From: Wukongibacter sp050859025
GTDB taxonomy: Bacteria; Bacillota; Clostridia; Peptostreptococcales; Caminicellaceae
Direction: 5' to 3'
Assembly: GCF_050859025.1 (NCBI RefSeq)
Contig: NZ_CP138200.1
Location: 6,353,987-6,417,986 of the forward strand
Length of the DNA: 64,000 nucleotides
Shown here: in pieces, positions 9,357 to 17,592 of the stretch
How the letters are laid out: every line of letters starts with the position of its first letter
How positions within the stretch are numbered: the stretch's first letter is position 1
Program-made: the position numbers and the translations under genes
Notes under the pieces: model-generated
What the model was told of the DNA's origin: nothing
What the model saw: the letters and a program-made list of their open reading frames with translations, nothing else
The model's database searches: none

Positions 9357-9719
9357 ATGAGTTTTATTGGAAATTTATTATGGTTCATTTTAGGTGGAAT
9401 TATAGCTGCTATCCTGTGGACCCTTGCGGGCTTAATTCTCTGTATAACATTTGTGGGAATCCCCTTTGGTTTTCAGTGCTTTAAAATAGCTTGGCTGGTT
9501 CTATGTCCCTTTGGAAAGGAAGTTGACATAGGGAATTTTGGTTTCTTTGGTGGAATAGGTAATATCATATGGATACTAGTTTTAGGATGGGAACTCTTTT
9601 TGACACATTTAGTTTTCGCTGGAATCTGTGCAATAACAATAATAGGTATTCCCTTTGCCGTCCAACATCTTAAACTAGCAAAATTAGCATTGGTTCCATT
9701 CGGTACAAATATTGATTAA
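9357..9719 (+). CDS. yccF: YccF-family inner membrane protein
   Basis: A 120-residue protein made of two related halves, each with a hydrophobic helix pair and the motif G(I/V)PF(G/A)xQ (VGIPFGFQCFKIA and IGIPFAVQHLKLA). This is the YccF (DUF307) pattern. The ATG has ribosome site AGAGGTGAG. The function of the family is not established. A terminator follows directly. Confidence 0.85.
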   Translation: MSFIGNLLWFILGGIIAAILWTLAGLILCITFVGIPFGFQCFKIAWLVLCPFGKEVDIGNFGFFGGIGNIIWILVLGWELFLTHLVFAGICAITIIGIPFAVQHLKLAKLALVPFGTNID

Positions 9720-9724
9720 TATTA

Positions 9725-9791
9725 AAAAACTCTACGGTATCTCATCTCCTTAGTATAAAAGGATTTGATATTATCCATAGAGTTTTCTCTA
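9725..9791 (+). terminator. intrinsic terminator after yccF
   Basis: Arms AAAACTCTA (about 9728) and TAGAGTTTT (about 9778) enclose a further imperfect stem, followed by CTCT. Because of its A/T flanks it could act in both directions. Confidence 0.6.
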
Positions 9792-9793
9792 TA

Positions 9794-9890
9794 TATAGAG
9801 AATTACAAGTAAGTCTTAATTTATACATATCAAAATATCCGATACTTCTGAAGATTTTTGATGTGTATAAATTAAAGTTTTGAATGGAGT
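9794..9890. repeat. MITE family A (right end degraded)
   Basis: The left end TATAGAGAATTACAAGTAAG and core match family A. The right end lacks the terminal CTCTATA. It occupies most of the gap between yccF and the next gene; 9890-10036 holds only AT-rich sequence with a probable promoter. Confidence 0.6.
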
Positions 9891-10036
9891 TTGTTCAATG
9901 ATTTGAGTTAATAATATTCTAAACCTTTATTTAAGTTATTTTTCATTTCAATACATGTAAATATATGGTAAAATGTAAAATGTGAAAAATAATCTGGAAA
10001 AGAAAAATATAATAGATTCTCAGGGGGAATCATTCC

Positions 10037-11386
10037 ATGAAAAGGATTATATTATTATTAATAGTATTATTTAATCTATTTTTGATGACTGGATTTTTAA
10101 ATAAGAATAAAATACCTATGGTTCAAGTTAAAAAATCAGTCTCAGCTACAAATAAAGATTTAAAAACTATAGATAATAAAGATACGAATTTAAATAACCA
10201 TATTAGAGTTGAGCGAGAAAGTAAGTCTAATGTTGAAAGAGGTAATACTGCTCAAGATATAGGTGAGTTTATACCTAATGGATGGGAAATATTAGACATA
10301 GCAGAAGGAGATTTAAATAAAGATGGGATACTAGACAAAGCTATTGTAATTAAAAAATCTGGTGAAGATGAAATATCAAAAAGAGATTTAATAATAGCAT
10401 TTGGAAATAGAGATAATACTTACACTTTATCAATACGTGCAAAAGAAGCTGTAGATAGCGCTAATCCTCTTGCAACTTATGAACCGTTTGAAGACATATA
10501 TGTAAATAGAGGCTCTTTAGTTATCGAATGCTTATACGGGACTAAGTATAGGTTTAGATACCAAGATAATGGGTGGTATTTAATTGGTTTTACTGACCTT
10601 ATAGAACATTCCCGTGTCAGGCCTCAACTTTCAATTTCTCAAGATTTTAACTTATTAACTGGAGATTATGAGGAGAGAAGATTAAGTGAAGGAGAAGTCA
10701 AAAAAGCAAATAAGAAGCTACCTAAGAAGTCTCTTATCAATTTAAAAGACTTTCAAGCAGATAAGTTTGACTCATATTATCTATTAGATTATTTAAGAGA
10801 AGATACTTCAGATATAGATGAATTTATTCCTGAAAGTTATAGAATATCAAAAACATATAATGGTATGTTGGCAATAGCCCAGGGTGATTTTAATAAAGAT
10901 GGTGTAAGCGATAAAGCATTTGTAATAGAGCATAAAGAAAACACTGATACTGCTCAAACCCTACTGATTGCGCTTGGTAATTCTAAGGGGGGATATACTA
11001 TATCAGGAGAAACTAAGAGTTCAATTGCTAATGGTACATTTAGAGATTTATATGTAGAAGATGATAATTTAGTTATTAAGTGTAAATTTGGTCATATAGG
11101 GGAAAAGAACTATATTTCATATAAGTTTACATATCTCGTTAACGATTGGTATCTAATTAATCTTCTAGTAGAAGAATATATAGTTATTAGTGATGAAGTA
11201 TACTATTTATCAGATAAATATAACTTACTGACAGGGGTACATGATAAGACATATTTAGATGACACAATAATAAAGTCTACTAGAGAATATATCCAAACTA
11301 ACCCTTATTTAAAACTAGCAGACTTAAATATCTCTGAAAATAATTATGCCAAATTGGTAAAGGATATTTCAAAGAAAATGGAATGA
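10037..11386 (+). CDS. secreted protein with two DxNxDG calcium-loop domains
   Basis: A 449-residue protein with an N-terminal signal or anchor sequence (MKRIILLLIVLFNLFLMTG). It has two homologous regions, each starting FIP and containing a dockerin/FG-GAP-like calcium loop: GDLNKDGILDKAIVI near residue 92 and GDFNKDGVSDKAFVI near 285, followed by LI(A/I)(F/A)LGN-type strands. The family is unassigned. Its stop overlaps the ATG of the downstream broken frame (ATGA), so the two were probably one operon. The ribosome site is a weak AGGGGGA. Confidence 0.6.
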   Translation: MKRIILLLIVLFNLFLMTGFLNKNKIPMVQVKKSVSATNKDLKTIDNKDTNLNNHIRVERESKSNVERGNTAQDIGEFIPNGWEILDIAEGDLNKDGILDKAIVIKKSGEDEISKRDLIIAFGNRDNTYTLSIRAKEAVDSANPLATYEPFEDIYVNRGSLVIECLYGTKYRFRYQDNGWYLIGFTDLIEHSRVRPQLSISQDFNLLTGDYEERRLSEGEVKKANKKLPKKSLINLKDFQADKFDSYYLLDYLREDTSDIDEFIPESYRISKTYNGMLAIAQGDFNKDGVSDKAFVIEHKENTDTAQTLLIALGNSKGGYTISGETKSSIANGTFRDLYVEDDNLVIKCKFGHIGEKNYISYKFTYLVNDWYLINLLVEEYIVISDEVYYLSDKYNLLTGVHDKTYLDDTIIKSTREYIQTNPYLKLADLNISENNYAKLVKDISKKME

Positions 11387-11812
11387 AAACCCTAACAGAT
11401 ATAATGAATTATAATAATATCACGGTTTTAATTAAGAGTACAGATTCTATAGATGTATATGATAATTCTAAACTAGTCTCTACTATTAGTAGCCGATTCC
11501 AGGTCTGAAAACCTAGAGCTATATTTTATTTGACTGATAATGATAGGAATATCCAATATAAACTTCCAAACTTCTACGTAAATACTCTAGGTTATATATG
11601 CGGTCTATTTTATGGACGTTAATAATGATTCTAAGCTTGATATAGTTGTTTTAGCCGAGTATATAACAGGTAGCGGAAGAGAAGGAACAATGCCACAGTC
11701 AGCTCTTGGCTTGTATATAAATAGGGATGGAACTTTTATAAATAATAAGAAGATGTGTGATGATATGTTTATGAAAGATGTTACTGATATAAGGGATATA
11801 AAACCTCAATAA
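11383..11812 (+). pseudogene. degraded FG-GAP-like surface protein gene
   Basis: From the ATG at 11383 the frame reads MKTLTDIMNYNNITVLIKS and continues until an in-frame TGA near 11506. The same frame then resumes (AIFYLTDNDRNIQYKLP) and shifts near 11605 into the frame reading YFMDVNNDSKLDIVVLAEY to a stop at 11812. That last part has the same DxNxDxxxD loop as the gene before it. One stop and one frameshift in about 430 bp indicate a decayed gene. Confidence 0.65.
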
Positions 11813-11844
11813 CTTTAATTATTTATATAAATAAAAACAACTGC

Positions 11845-11896
11845 ATTTAACCCCAATAAAATATTATCGTAATAGTTTATTGGGGTTAAAATTTTG
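11845..11896. terminator. bidirectional terminator between converging genes
   Basis: Arms TTTAACCCCAATAAA and TTTATTGGGGTTAAA around an AT-rich loop, followed by ATTTT on the plus side and AAA-rich sequence on the other. It separates the plus-strand pseudogene from the minus-strand lysozyme-like remnant. Confidence 0.8.
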
Positions 11897-11904
11897 TGAT
11901 AGTT

Positions 11905-12769
11905 TTAATCAGCAATCATTATGTTATAAACTTCTTTAGCTAATTCAGCTCTTTTCCTTGCTTTTGCAGAACCACTAGCAGGAGATTCATATCTAATACA
12001 TAGCATTCTTCCAGCTTCATAAGCATCTTTATCATTCCCTGCGTTTTTCCAATCAGTATATATTGAACTATAATCTCCAGTTTTTAATTCATGTATAATC
12101 ATTTTTCCTTCTGCTTCATAGCACTCTTCAAGGGTTGGTTTATCAGATCTACATACATCTTCATAATAATCAACAAGCGTCTTAGTCCTTAAAAAAGTCC
12201 ATTGAACACAACCTAGACCAAAACCTATTCTAGGTTTAGCATCATGTGCTGTAGATACGTCTGATATAATCTTTGTTTTTGCAATCCCGATATCCATAAT
12301 ATTTTCTCCAGAATAAGTGTTTATGTAATCGTAGTTCTCTTCTAAATAATCAAAATAATCTGGTTTATCGGATGGATTCGTCTTGTAATAAGAACTTTCA
12401 AATTGACCTAATTTACCTTCTTCCATTATATTAGCGAGAAATCCTGCAACGAATGCTGGTTTAAAGTTATTATCAAGTAAAAGTTGTCCTATCCCCACTA
12501 TCATATTTCGTTTCTTAGAGCTAATATCGAAAGTCGTATCTTCAGCTATCTTGTCCATCATGGATTCAATTTTTACTTCATATTCTACGGTTTCGGAATT
12601 AACGCTATCGTTCTATCTCTTCTATCTTTTAGACGAACATTATAATCAGGCCCCTCCGTTCTATCAAAATAATTATGAACTTCAACCTCAAATTTAACTG
12701 CTTGACTTAATCTTAAAGTCGTTGACTCACTAGGAGTAATCTCTTTAATTTCATAATTAAATATTTAAA
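11905..12769 (-). pseudogene. phage-tail-lysozyme-like protein gene, truncated and frameshifted
   Basis: The largest intact piece (218 residues, ATG at 12561) resembles phage tail tip lysozyme domains: an AGFLANIMEEGKLGQFESS segment with a glutamate in the catalytic position, and GFGLGCVQWTFLRTKTLV. Upstream, another frame (12770 to about 12610) encodes ITPSESTTLRLSQAVKFEVE and continues to KDRRDRTIA before the reading phase changes near 12600. A stop lies immediately beyond in each frame, and the upstream piece has no start codon. The gene has therefore lost its 5' end and is frameshifted. The 218-residue part could still be made, but no ribosome site is evident. Confidence 0.55.
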
Positions 12770-12998
12770 CAGCTAATTAGATTAATAGAAAATGCCAGTA
12801 ACATCGAATGCGACATATACTGGCTATATATAAATTAATCTTTATATTACTTTGAGTACGGTTTAAGGTCTTCTAAGATAGGTATTTGACTTCAATCCAT
12901 CGATTAATAAATTTTATTAGAAGGTTAAATAGAAGTGATAACAAAATTTTTCATAAATAATAGTAACTTATATATTCTCTTCATGTACAATCATAACC

Positions 12999-13535
12999 CT
13001 ATTCTATCTCAAGTCCCATAACATAGACATCATGAAACCTTCCTTTGTGATAGAAGAATCTTGAAATAGTTCCCTCCATTATGAAACCTAATTCTTCATA
13101 GAGATTGACTGCCCTGGTATTGTCGGATTTAACCTTTAAGTTTATCTTTTTAATTATTCCAGTTTTCCTTGCCCATTCGATTAGATATTCGATTAACATC
13201 CTGCCAAGACCCAGCCCCCAATATCTTTTTAAGACACTAACACCAAACTCTCCATAGTGTTCTAGTCTTGATCTATTACCTCCAGAAAATGTTAAGCATC
13301 CGATTATCCTTCCCCTGTGTTCTGCAATTAGAAATATACAATTATCTAGGGTTTTACATGTTTCAATAAATGCTGTCTCTTCTTCTACCGTAGTATTAAA
13401 CTCTCCTTCACCAAAGCTCAAATTATCACTTTCTCCTGCAACTCTTTGAATGTATTCAATAACCCTTCTTGCATCCTTCCCATTACCCTCTCTAAGAGTT
13501 ACAATTATCCCATTCTTCAATTTATATTTCTTCAC
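12999..13535 (-). CDS. GNAT family N-acetyltransferase
   Basis: A 178-residue protein covering the complete GNAT fold: GEFGVSVLKRYWGLGLGRML as the acetyl-CoA loop (about residues 95-115), then NTRAVNLYEELGF near 140. The similarity is to ribosomal-protein or small-molecule acetyltransferases of the RimJ/L-like set; the substrate is unknown. It stands alone, in a region between a pseudogene and an IS. Bases 12770-12998 hold a hairpin (arms GCCAGTA and TACTGGC near 12793-12821) and otherwise nothing I recognise. Confidence 0.8.
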   Translation of the reverse strand: MKKYKLKNGIIVTLREGNGKDARRVIEYIQRVAGESDNLSFGEGEFNTTVEEETAFIETCKTLDNCIFLIAEHRGRIIGCLTFSGGNRSRLEHYGEFGVSVLKRYWGLGLGRMLIEYLIEWARKTGIIKKINLKVKSDNTRAVNLYEELGFIMEGTISRFFYHKGRFHDVYVMGLEIE

Positions 13536-13600
13536 GGCATTCTCTCCTATTTTTCCATACTAACATAGATCTACAATGTAAATACTTATTGAGCTTTTTA

Positions 13601-13704
13601 TATAGGGTTCAAATAGTAGAACTTAATTTATACATGTACAAATACTCAGCGTTTCTGGGAGTTTTGGACATGTATAAATTAAAGTCTCTACTTGAATCCC
13701 TATA
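13601..13704. repeat. MITE family A, CCCTATA-ended subtype
   Basis: A 104-bp palindrome with ends TATAGGGTTCAAATAG and CTTGAATCCCTATA. Its terminal TATA overlaps the first bases of the adjoining IS630-type element. Confidence 0.8.
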
Positions 13705-13729
13705 TAGGGATTTCATATTGAAGCTTAAA

Positions 13730-14335
13730 TTATACTAAGAAACTTCTGCCATAAGCTAACGAATGAATTCTATCAACATCAGAATTAAGTTCGTCAAAAA
13801 AAACTTTAACATGAGATATTAATTCATAGATACTTGATCTAGAAGCGGGTCTAAATAACTTAGCCTTAAGATAATTCCACACATTTTCTTGAGGATTCAT
13901 ATCCGGTGAATATCTTGGTAGAAATATTAGCTTAAGCTTAGATTTTTTCTCAAGGTAGAATTCTTGAATTGCTGAGCTTGTATGAGTTTTAGCATTATCA
14001 AGAAAGACAACAACCTTTTTGTCTGGATTGATTTGTAACAAGTATTCTAAGTGAATTTTTATCTCCTGTGATGTTATAGATTTATCGGAAGAATATACAT
14101 CATTTACAGTGTGATGGTTATTAAAAATACAGGTCGAGCCAACTATATTAATCCCTTTATGAGAACCATTTTTCTCAAGAAGAGGAGCAGCCCCTACTTC
14201 ACTCCAAGAAGCACGATTGTTTGATTCCATGAGGATACTGGTTTCATCTAATGCATATATGGCTGTATCAGATGAATGCTCTAAAGTATCTATTGTCTCT
14301 AACATTTTTTTTAAAAGCTTCTTGCTCTGCTTCAT
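13730..14335 (-). CDS. IS630-type transposase, DDE catalytic part (orfB)
   Basis: A 201-residue frame with the DDE_3 catalytic triad: Asp in IYALDETSI, Asp in VVFLDNAKTH, and Glu in RYSPDMNPQENVWNYLK. It overlaps orfA and is offset by one base. An A8 run at the overlap (AAGCTTTTAAAAAAAATG on the coding strand) would join the frames if one A were skipped or two added, giving a transposase of about 345 residues, the usual size. Independent initiation is unlikely because no ribosome site is seen. Confidence 0.85.
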   Translation of the reverse strand: MKQSKKLLKKMLETIDTLEHSSDTAIYALDETSILMESNNRASWSEVGAAPLLEKNGSHKGINIVGSTCIFNNHHTVNDVYSSDKSITSQEIKIHLEYLLQINPDKKVVVFLDNAKTHTSSAIQEFYLEKKSKLKLIFLPRYSPDMNPQENVWNYLKAKLFRPASRSSIYELISHVKVFFDELNSDVDRIHSLAYGRSFLV

Positions 14336-14810
14336 CAGCTTTAGTTGGTTTAGGCTCTGCTCTTTTATACGATAGATTGTTTTTCTTCAAAATTGACCAA
14401 ATAGTAGTAATTGAGACTTTTATACCATATGTTTGATTTATATATAAGGCCAATAACGCACAGGTCCATGTATGACCTATAAAATCAAAGTCCGCAGGCT
14501 TTTTGTTAAGAGTAACATAGATTAAATCATCTACTATGTCAGGACTAAGCTTGGACTCACGATTTCCACCACGACGATCTCTTATAGCCTTTATTCCCAA
14601 TGAGTTCCATCTTTTAACATGGGTTATGACAGTTGGGATACTTAGACCTGTAACTTCATTAATTTGTGCGTTAGAGAAGCCTTTATATCTCATTATTACT
14701 GTAGTTAACACGGTCATAGCAAATTTTGAATCCGTAGTATTTTTAAGCTCAATTAATTCTTCTATCGTATATCCATGCAATTTATCTACTTGTATTTTTG
14801 GTCTTGCCAT
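14268..14810 (-). CDS. IS630-type transposase, DNA-binding part (orfA)
   Basis: A 180-residue frame from the ATG at 14810 (MARPKIQ), with ribosome site GAAGGTGTG. It has a paired helix-turn-helix region: FSNAQINEVTGLSIPTVITH near residue 45, followed by the basic RDRRGGN linker and a second helix-turn-helix. It ends shortly after the A8 run, where the DDE frame takes over. Confidence 0.85.
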   Translation of the reverse strand: MARPKIQVDKLHGYTIEELIELKNTTDSKFAMTVLTTVIMRYKGFSNAQINEVTGLSIPTVITHVKRWNSLGIKAIRDRRGGNRESKLSPDIVDDLIYVTLNKKPADFDFIGHTWTCALLALYINQTYGIKVSITTIWSILKKNNLSYKRAEPKPTKADEAEQEAFKKNVRDNRYFRAFI

Positions 14811-14894
14811 CTTTTCACACCTTCTTCCGTACATTTAGTTTTTGGAAGAAAAGTTTTTTTATTACGTATATTTAAGATTTCAATTTAAAATCCC

Positions 14895-14999
14895 TATAGA
14901 AACCATCAACATTAAAATAAAAATAAAATTCAAATAAAATAATGAATACATTTACATTTTTTATCTGAATTTTATAGTCTGTATATTTGGTTATCTATA
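14895..14999. repeat. MITE family C
   Basis: A 105-bp inverted repeat directly abutting the IS right end, sharing its TATA. Ends are TATAGAAACCATCAACATT and TTTGGTTATCTATA, with inner arms AAAATTCAAATAAAATAATG and TCTGAATTTTA. The stretch 15000-15079 shows nothing else. Confidence 0.65.
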
Positions 15000-15079
15000 C
15001 TTGTAAATCTATATCTTTTCTTAATTATAATACAATGTTTTTTCAATTATTACTATTATAAAGCACAATTTCAAAATAT

Positions 15080-15619
15080 CTATGCGTTCCTACGTTTTAT
15101 GAAAAAAACATAGGCCAGCTTCGTTGATAGCAAGCCTAATAAAATTCCCCCTAATATGTCTGTAGGATAATGCACAATTAAATATAGTCTAGAAAATGCC
15201 ATTAAGCAAGCTAATAATACTAAAGGAATTATGATCCTTTTATTATCAATCATCTTTACATATGCTATAACTGCTGCAAAGGAAGATGCCGTATGTCCCG
15301 ATGGAAATGAGTATGATGTCGGCTTTTGAATTAATAAATTAATATTTAGTATCTCTATAAATGGTCTTGGCCTAGCTATAATATTCTTTATTAATCCTTC
15401 TCCCAAAATAGCAGCTATCAATAAAGAATATATTGCAAATATTCCGGCCCTCCTATATTTCTTACTTAATATAAAAATAACAGAACTAGCAATCCAAATA
15501 AAACCTATATTTCCCAGCTTAGTAATAAGGGGTATAACCCTATCTAGAAAAGGATTATGCATATGCGTCTGAATAAATTCCAATATCCATATATCTATAC
15601 TTAAAATTATAGCTAGCAT
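15080..15619 (-). CDS. PAP2-family membrane phosphatase
   Basis: A 179-residue protein with about five to six membrane helices. It has the three motifs of the PAP2 acid phosphatase active site in order: KNIIARPRP (residues 72-80), YSFPSGHTAS (101-110) and SRLYLIVHYPTD (142-153). Members of this group dephosphorylate undecaprenyl pyrophosphate or other lipid phosphates on the outer membrane face. The exact substrate is not determined by sequence. The start is ATG at 15619 with AGAGGTAA upstream. Confidence 0.85.
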   Translation of the reverse strand: MLAIILSIDIWILEFIQTHMHNPFLDRVIPLITKLGNIGFIWIASSVIFILSKKYRRAGIFAIYSLLIAAILGEGLIKNIIARPRPFIEILNINLLIQKPTSYSFPSGHTASSFAAVIAYVKMIDNKRIIIPLVLLACLMAFSRLYLIVHYPTDILGGILLGLLSTKLAYVFFIKRRNA

Positions 15620-15904
15620 TATTACCTCTGCTCCTTAATTTATTGTTTAATATATATCCTAAGTTTACCATATTGCTTACCTTGTAACAAATAGCCTTTC
15701 TTCTTCTGCAAGATAAATTTAAAAAGCATTCACTTGTAAATATTGTTGCCATTATAATTTTTTTCCATTATTTTATTGATACGAAAACCTTTTAATGTTA
15801 CAATATTAAATAAATAGAATTTATTACAACTATATCCTTTTTTACACATATCTTCAATTTCCTTAAGTGCTTAAAACATGAAAGAGAACTGATTTTTTTA
15901 TCAA

Positions 15905-16006
15905 TATAGAAAGCGATTATAAATCTATATTTCAATTTCTAAAATAGTCAGAATATTAAGACTGTTTTGTGAGCTAGAATATAAAAGATTTATAACAATT
16001 TCTATA
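15905..16006. repeat. MITE family B (divergent)
   Basis: A 102-bp inverted repeat with ends TATAGAAAGCGATTATAAAT and AAAAGATTTATAACAATTTCTATA (read in two parts). It lies 50 bp ahead of the small peptide gene at 16056 and may supply or displace its promoter. The rest of the gap after the PAP2 gene (15620-15904) is AT-rich with no supported gene. Confidence 0.65.
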
Positions 16007-16055
16007 GTAATACTCATTTTATTAAATTATTATATTTCAGAAAGGTGGATGATTT

Positions 16056-16142
16056 ATGGTATCTCTTAATAATGGATGGAAACAAGAAGCAAACTATGTT
16101 GACGCAGGAAGAATTGAAGTAGGTGTAAAAATTAAGTTCTAA
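16056..16142 (+). CDS. putative RiPP precursor peptide (28 residues)
   Basis: A short frame with a strong ribosome site (AAAGGTGG) seven bases before the ATG. The peptide begins MVSLNNGWKQ and ends RIEVGVKIKF. It has no cysteine, serine only at position 3, one Trp (8) and one Tyr (14). The C-terminal third alternates hydrophobic and polar residues (I20, V22, V24, I26, F28), as in a beta strand. It immediately precedes a SPASM-type protein and a cobalamin-type radical SAM enzyme on the same strand. That context plus the ribosome site are the case for a modified-peptide substrate. No match to a known precursor family was recognised, and modification is inferred. Confidence 0.6.
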   Translation: MVSLNNGWKQEANYVDAGRIEVGVKIKF

Positions 16143-16189
16143 AAATAATTATCAACATAATTCTTTATTCCCTTAATATATAAATAAAC

Positions 16190-16201
16190 AACCTTAAGGT
16201 T
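16190..16201. promoter_or_regulatory. 12-bp perfect palindrome between peptide and maturase genes
   Basis: AACCTTAAGGTT lies in the 154-bp gap between the peptide gene and the SPASM-type gene. It could be an operator or the core of a weak attenuator that keeps the peptide transcript in excess. It is too short to decide. Confidence 0.25.
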
Positions 16202-16296
16202 TAATTCTATTACATAATTCTCTTTCATGTTTTTTTAATTTCTTAAATAGAAATATAGAAATTCTAATCAAAACTTTAATTGAAAGGGGTACAAAA

Positions 16297-17592
16297 ATGT
16301 ATATACCTAACAATTTGATAGTTAAAAAAATTGATGATGACGAATATCTTCTAATAAATAATATCTCAGGTAATATTGACATTGCAAATGAAGAAGTAGC
16401 TTTAGCTCTTAAAGATTCAAATATGGACAAGCTATATGAAATAGAAGATAAAATCATATCGACTTTAAAGGATCGAAATTATATTCTTGATACCTATGAT
16501 GGTTATGAAAAATTCTATAATAGCATGTACAATGAAGTAACTAATGAGATAGAAAAACAAAGTCCTTATATATTTAATATAGTAAAACTAAATGAAAATA
16601 ATACGATTACTACTGATTTAGTAGATAAAGTACTAACCTTGAGTGAGAAAATAGCTAATGAAGATCAATATGGAAATTATGAAAAGCGAATATACAGGCT
16701 TACATATGAAAGTTTATTTTTAGATGAGGATATAGATGTACTCAAATATATTATAGACAAGCTTAAATCAAAGAATGAAAGACTAGAAATTGTATGCAAT
16801 GATAATATTAACGATACTGCTATTATTTTATTGGGAAATAACTATCAACATATAGCATGTGTACAGATAGCTATAGACGCAGCAAAGATTTTGAACTCAA
16901 CCTCAAATCAAGATAACCCATTGAAGGTGATAGACGATTTGTTATTGAAAAAATTAGAAGTAAATTTAAAAATAAACTTTGATGTTAATAGCATAAACAA
17001 TATAGATGAAATCAATGATTTTATAAAAAAAATGGATTGGAAAAATAATGGTAGTTTTTTTGTTACCTTAGCTCGCTCTAAAAATCTATATTCAGATTTG
17101 GAATTGAAGGAAACAAAATTCTTAGAAAAGCTAGAGCCTCTTTTCTTTAAAGATAAATCTGCAAATACTACTTATAGAGTAGCAGACATTGAACTTTTAG
17201 CTCATCTGCATAGAAGTATTAAGGGCCAGCAATCTCCCTTAATATCATATCCGCTATTTAGTTTTTCAGAAGCAACAGATGGTAGGCAATTTATATTTAC
17301 CCCTAGTGGACAAATTTATACAAATGAAAATGTAGTTGGAATTAATGAGTTATCTATAGGTAATTTAGACAATGAATTGCAGATTGATTTAGAAAAATAT
17401 TATGAGTGGAAACATAGGAAAACCATTAATATGGCAAAGTGTAAAGAATGTGAAATTCAGTTATTTTGCGGTGGTGGAGAGCCATTGGATTCATATACAC
17501 TTTATAAAAATATACATGAACCAGCTTGTAGTAATAGAAAATCAATTATTAATGAATATATAGAAACTCTTATCGATAAGGGGGAAATATAA
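16297..17592 (+). CDS. radical SAM/SPASM-like protein lacking the radical SAM cysteines
   Basis: A 431-residue protein. Residues 1-65 resemble the PqqD-like recognition region at the start of peptide-modifying radical SAM/SPASM enzymes (DDDEYLLINNISGNIDIANE, then LKDRNYILD). Where the Cys-x3-Cys-x2-Cys motif should follow (about residues 90-100) there are no cysteines. The C-terminus keeps a partial SPASM pattern, Cys382-x2-Cys385-x5-Cys391 and Cys411, in which the usual CGGGC reads CGGGE and the YPC cysteine is absent (GQIYTNE). It therefore looks like a catalytically inactive partner that binds the peptide and perhaps one iron-sulfur cluster. Its stop codon directly abuts the next start. 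Ribosome site AAAGGGG. Confidence 0.7.
   Translation: MYIPNNLIVKKIDDDEYLLINNISGNIDIANEEVALALKDSNMDKLYEIEDKIISTLKDRNYILDTYDGYEKFYNSMYNEVTNEIEKQSPYIFNIVKLNENNTITTDLVDKVLTLSEKIANEDQYGNYEKRIYRLTYESLFLDEDIDVLKYIIDKLKSKNERLEIVCNDNINDTAIILLGNNYQHIACVQIAIDAAKILNSTSNQDNPLKVIDDLLLKKLEVNLKINFDVNSINNIDEINDFIKKMDWKNNGSFFVTLARSKNLYSDLELKETKFLEKLEPLFFKDKSANTTYRVADIELLAHLHRSIKGQQSPLISYPLFSFSEATDGRQFIFTPSGQIYTNENVVGINELSIGNLDNELQIDLEKYYEWKHRKTINMAKCKECEIQLFCGGGEPLDSYTLYKNIHEPACSNRKSIINEYIETLIDKGEI

Larger units (their letters stand above)
13703..14898 (-). mobile_element. IS630-type insertion sequence, copy 1
   Basis: About 1.2 kb with terminal inverted repeats (TATAGGGATTTCATATTGAA on the left; the right end reads back as TATAGGGATTTTAAATTGAA). 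It carries two overlapping frames on the minus strand: a helix-turn-helix part and a DDE part. The TATA ends fit the TA target duplication of the IS630/Tc1/mariner group. A second copy with identical encoded proteins lies at 32908-34103. Confidence 0.9.

Noticed and set aside
14251..14838. Plus-strand frames inside both IS630 copies
   Set aside because: Antisense shadows of the transposase frames, without ribosome sites, repeated only because the IS is repeated.
15555..15752. 65-codon minus-strand frame overlapping the PAP2 gene start
   Set aside because: Mostly a shadow of the PAP2 gene and its leader, with no ribosome site and no recognisable domain.
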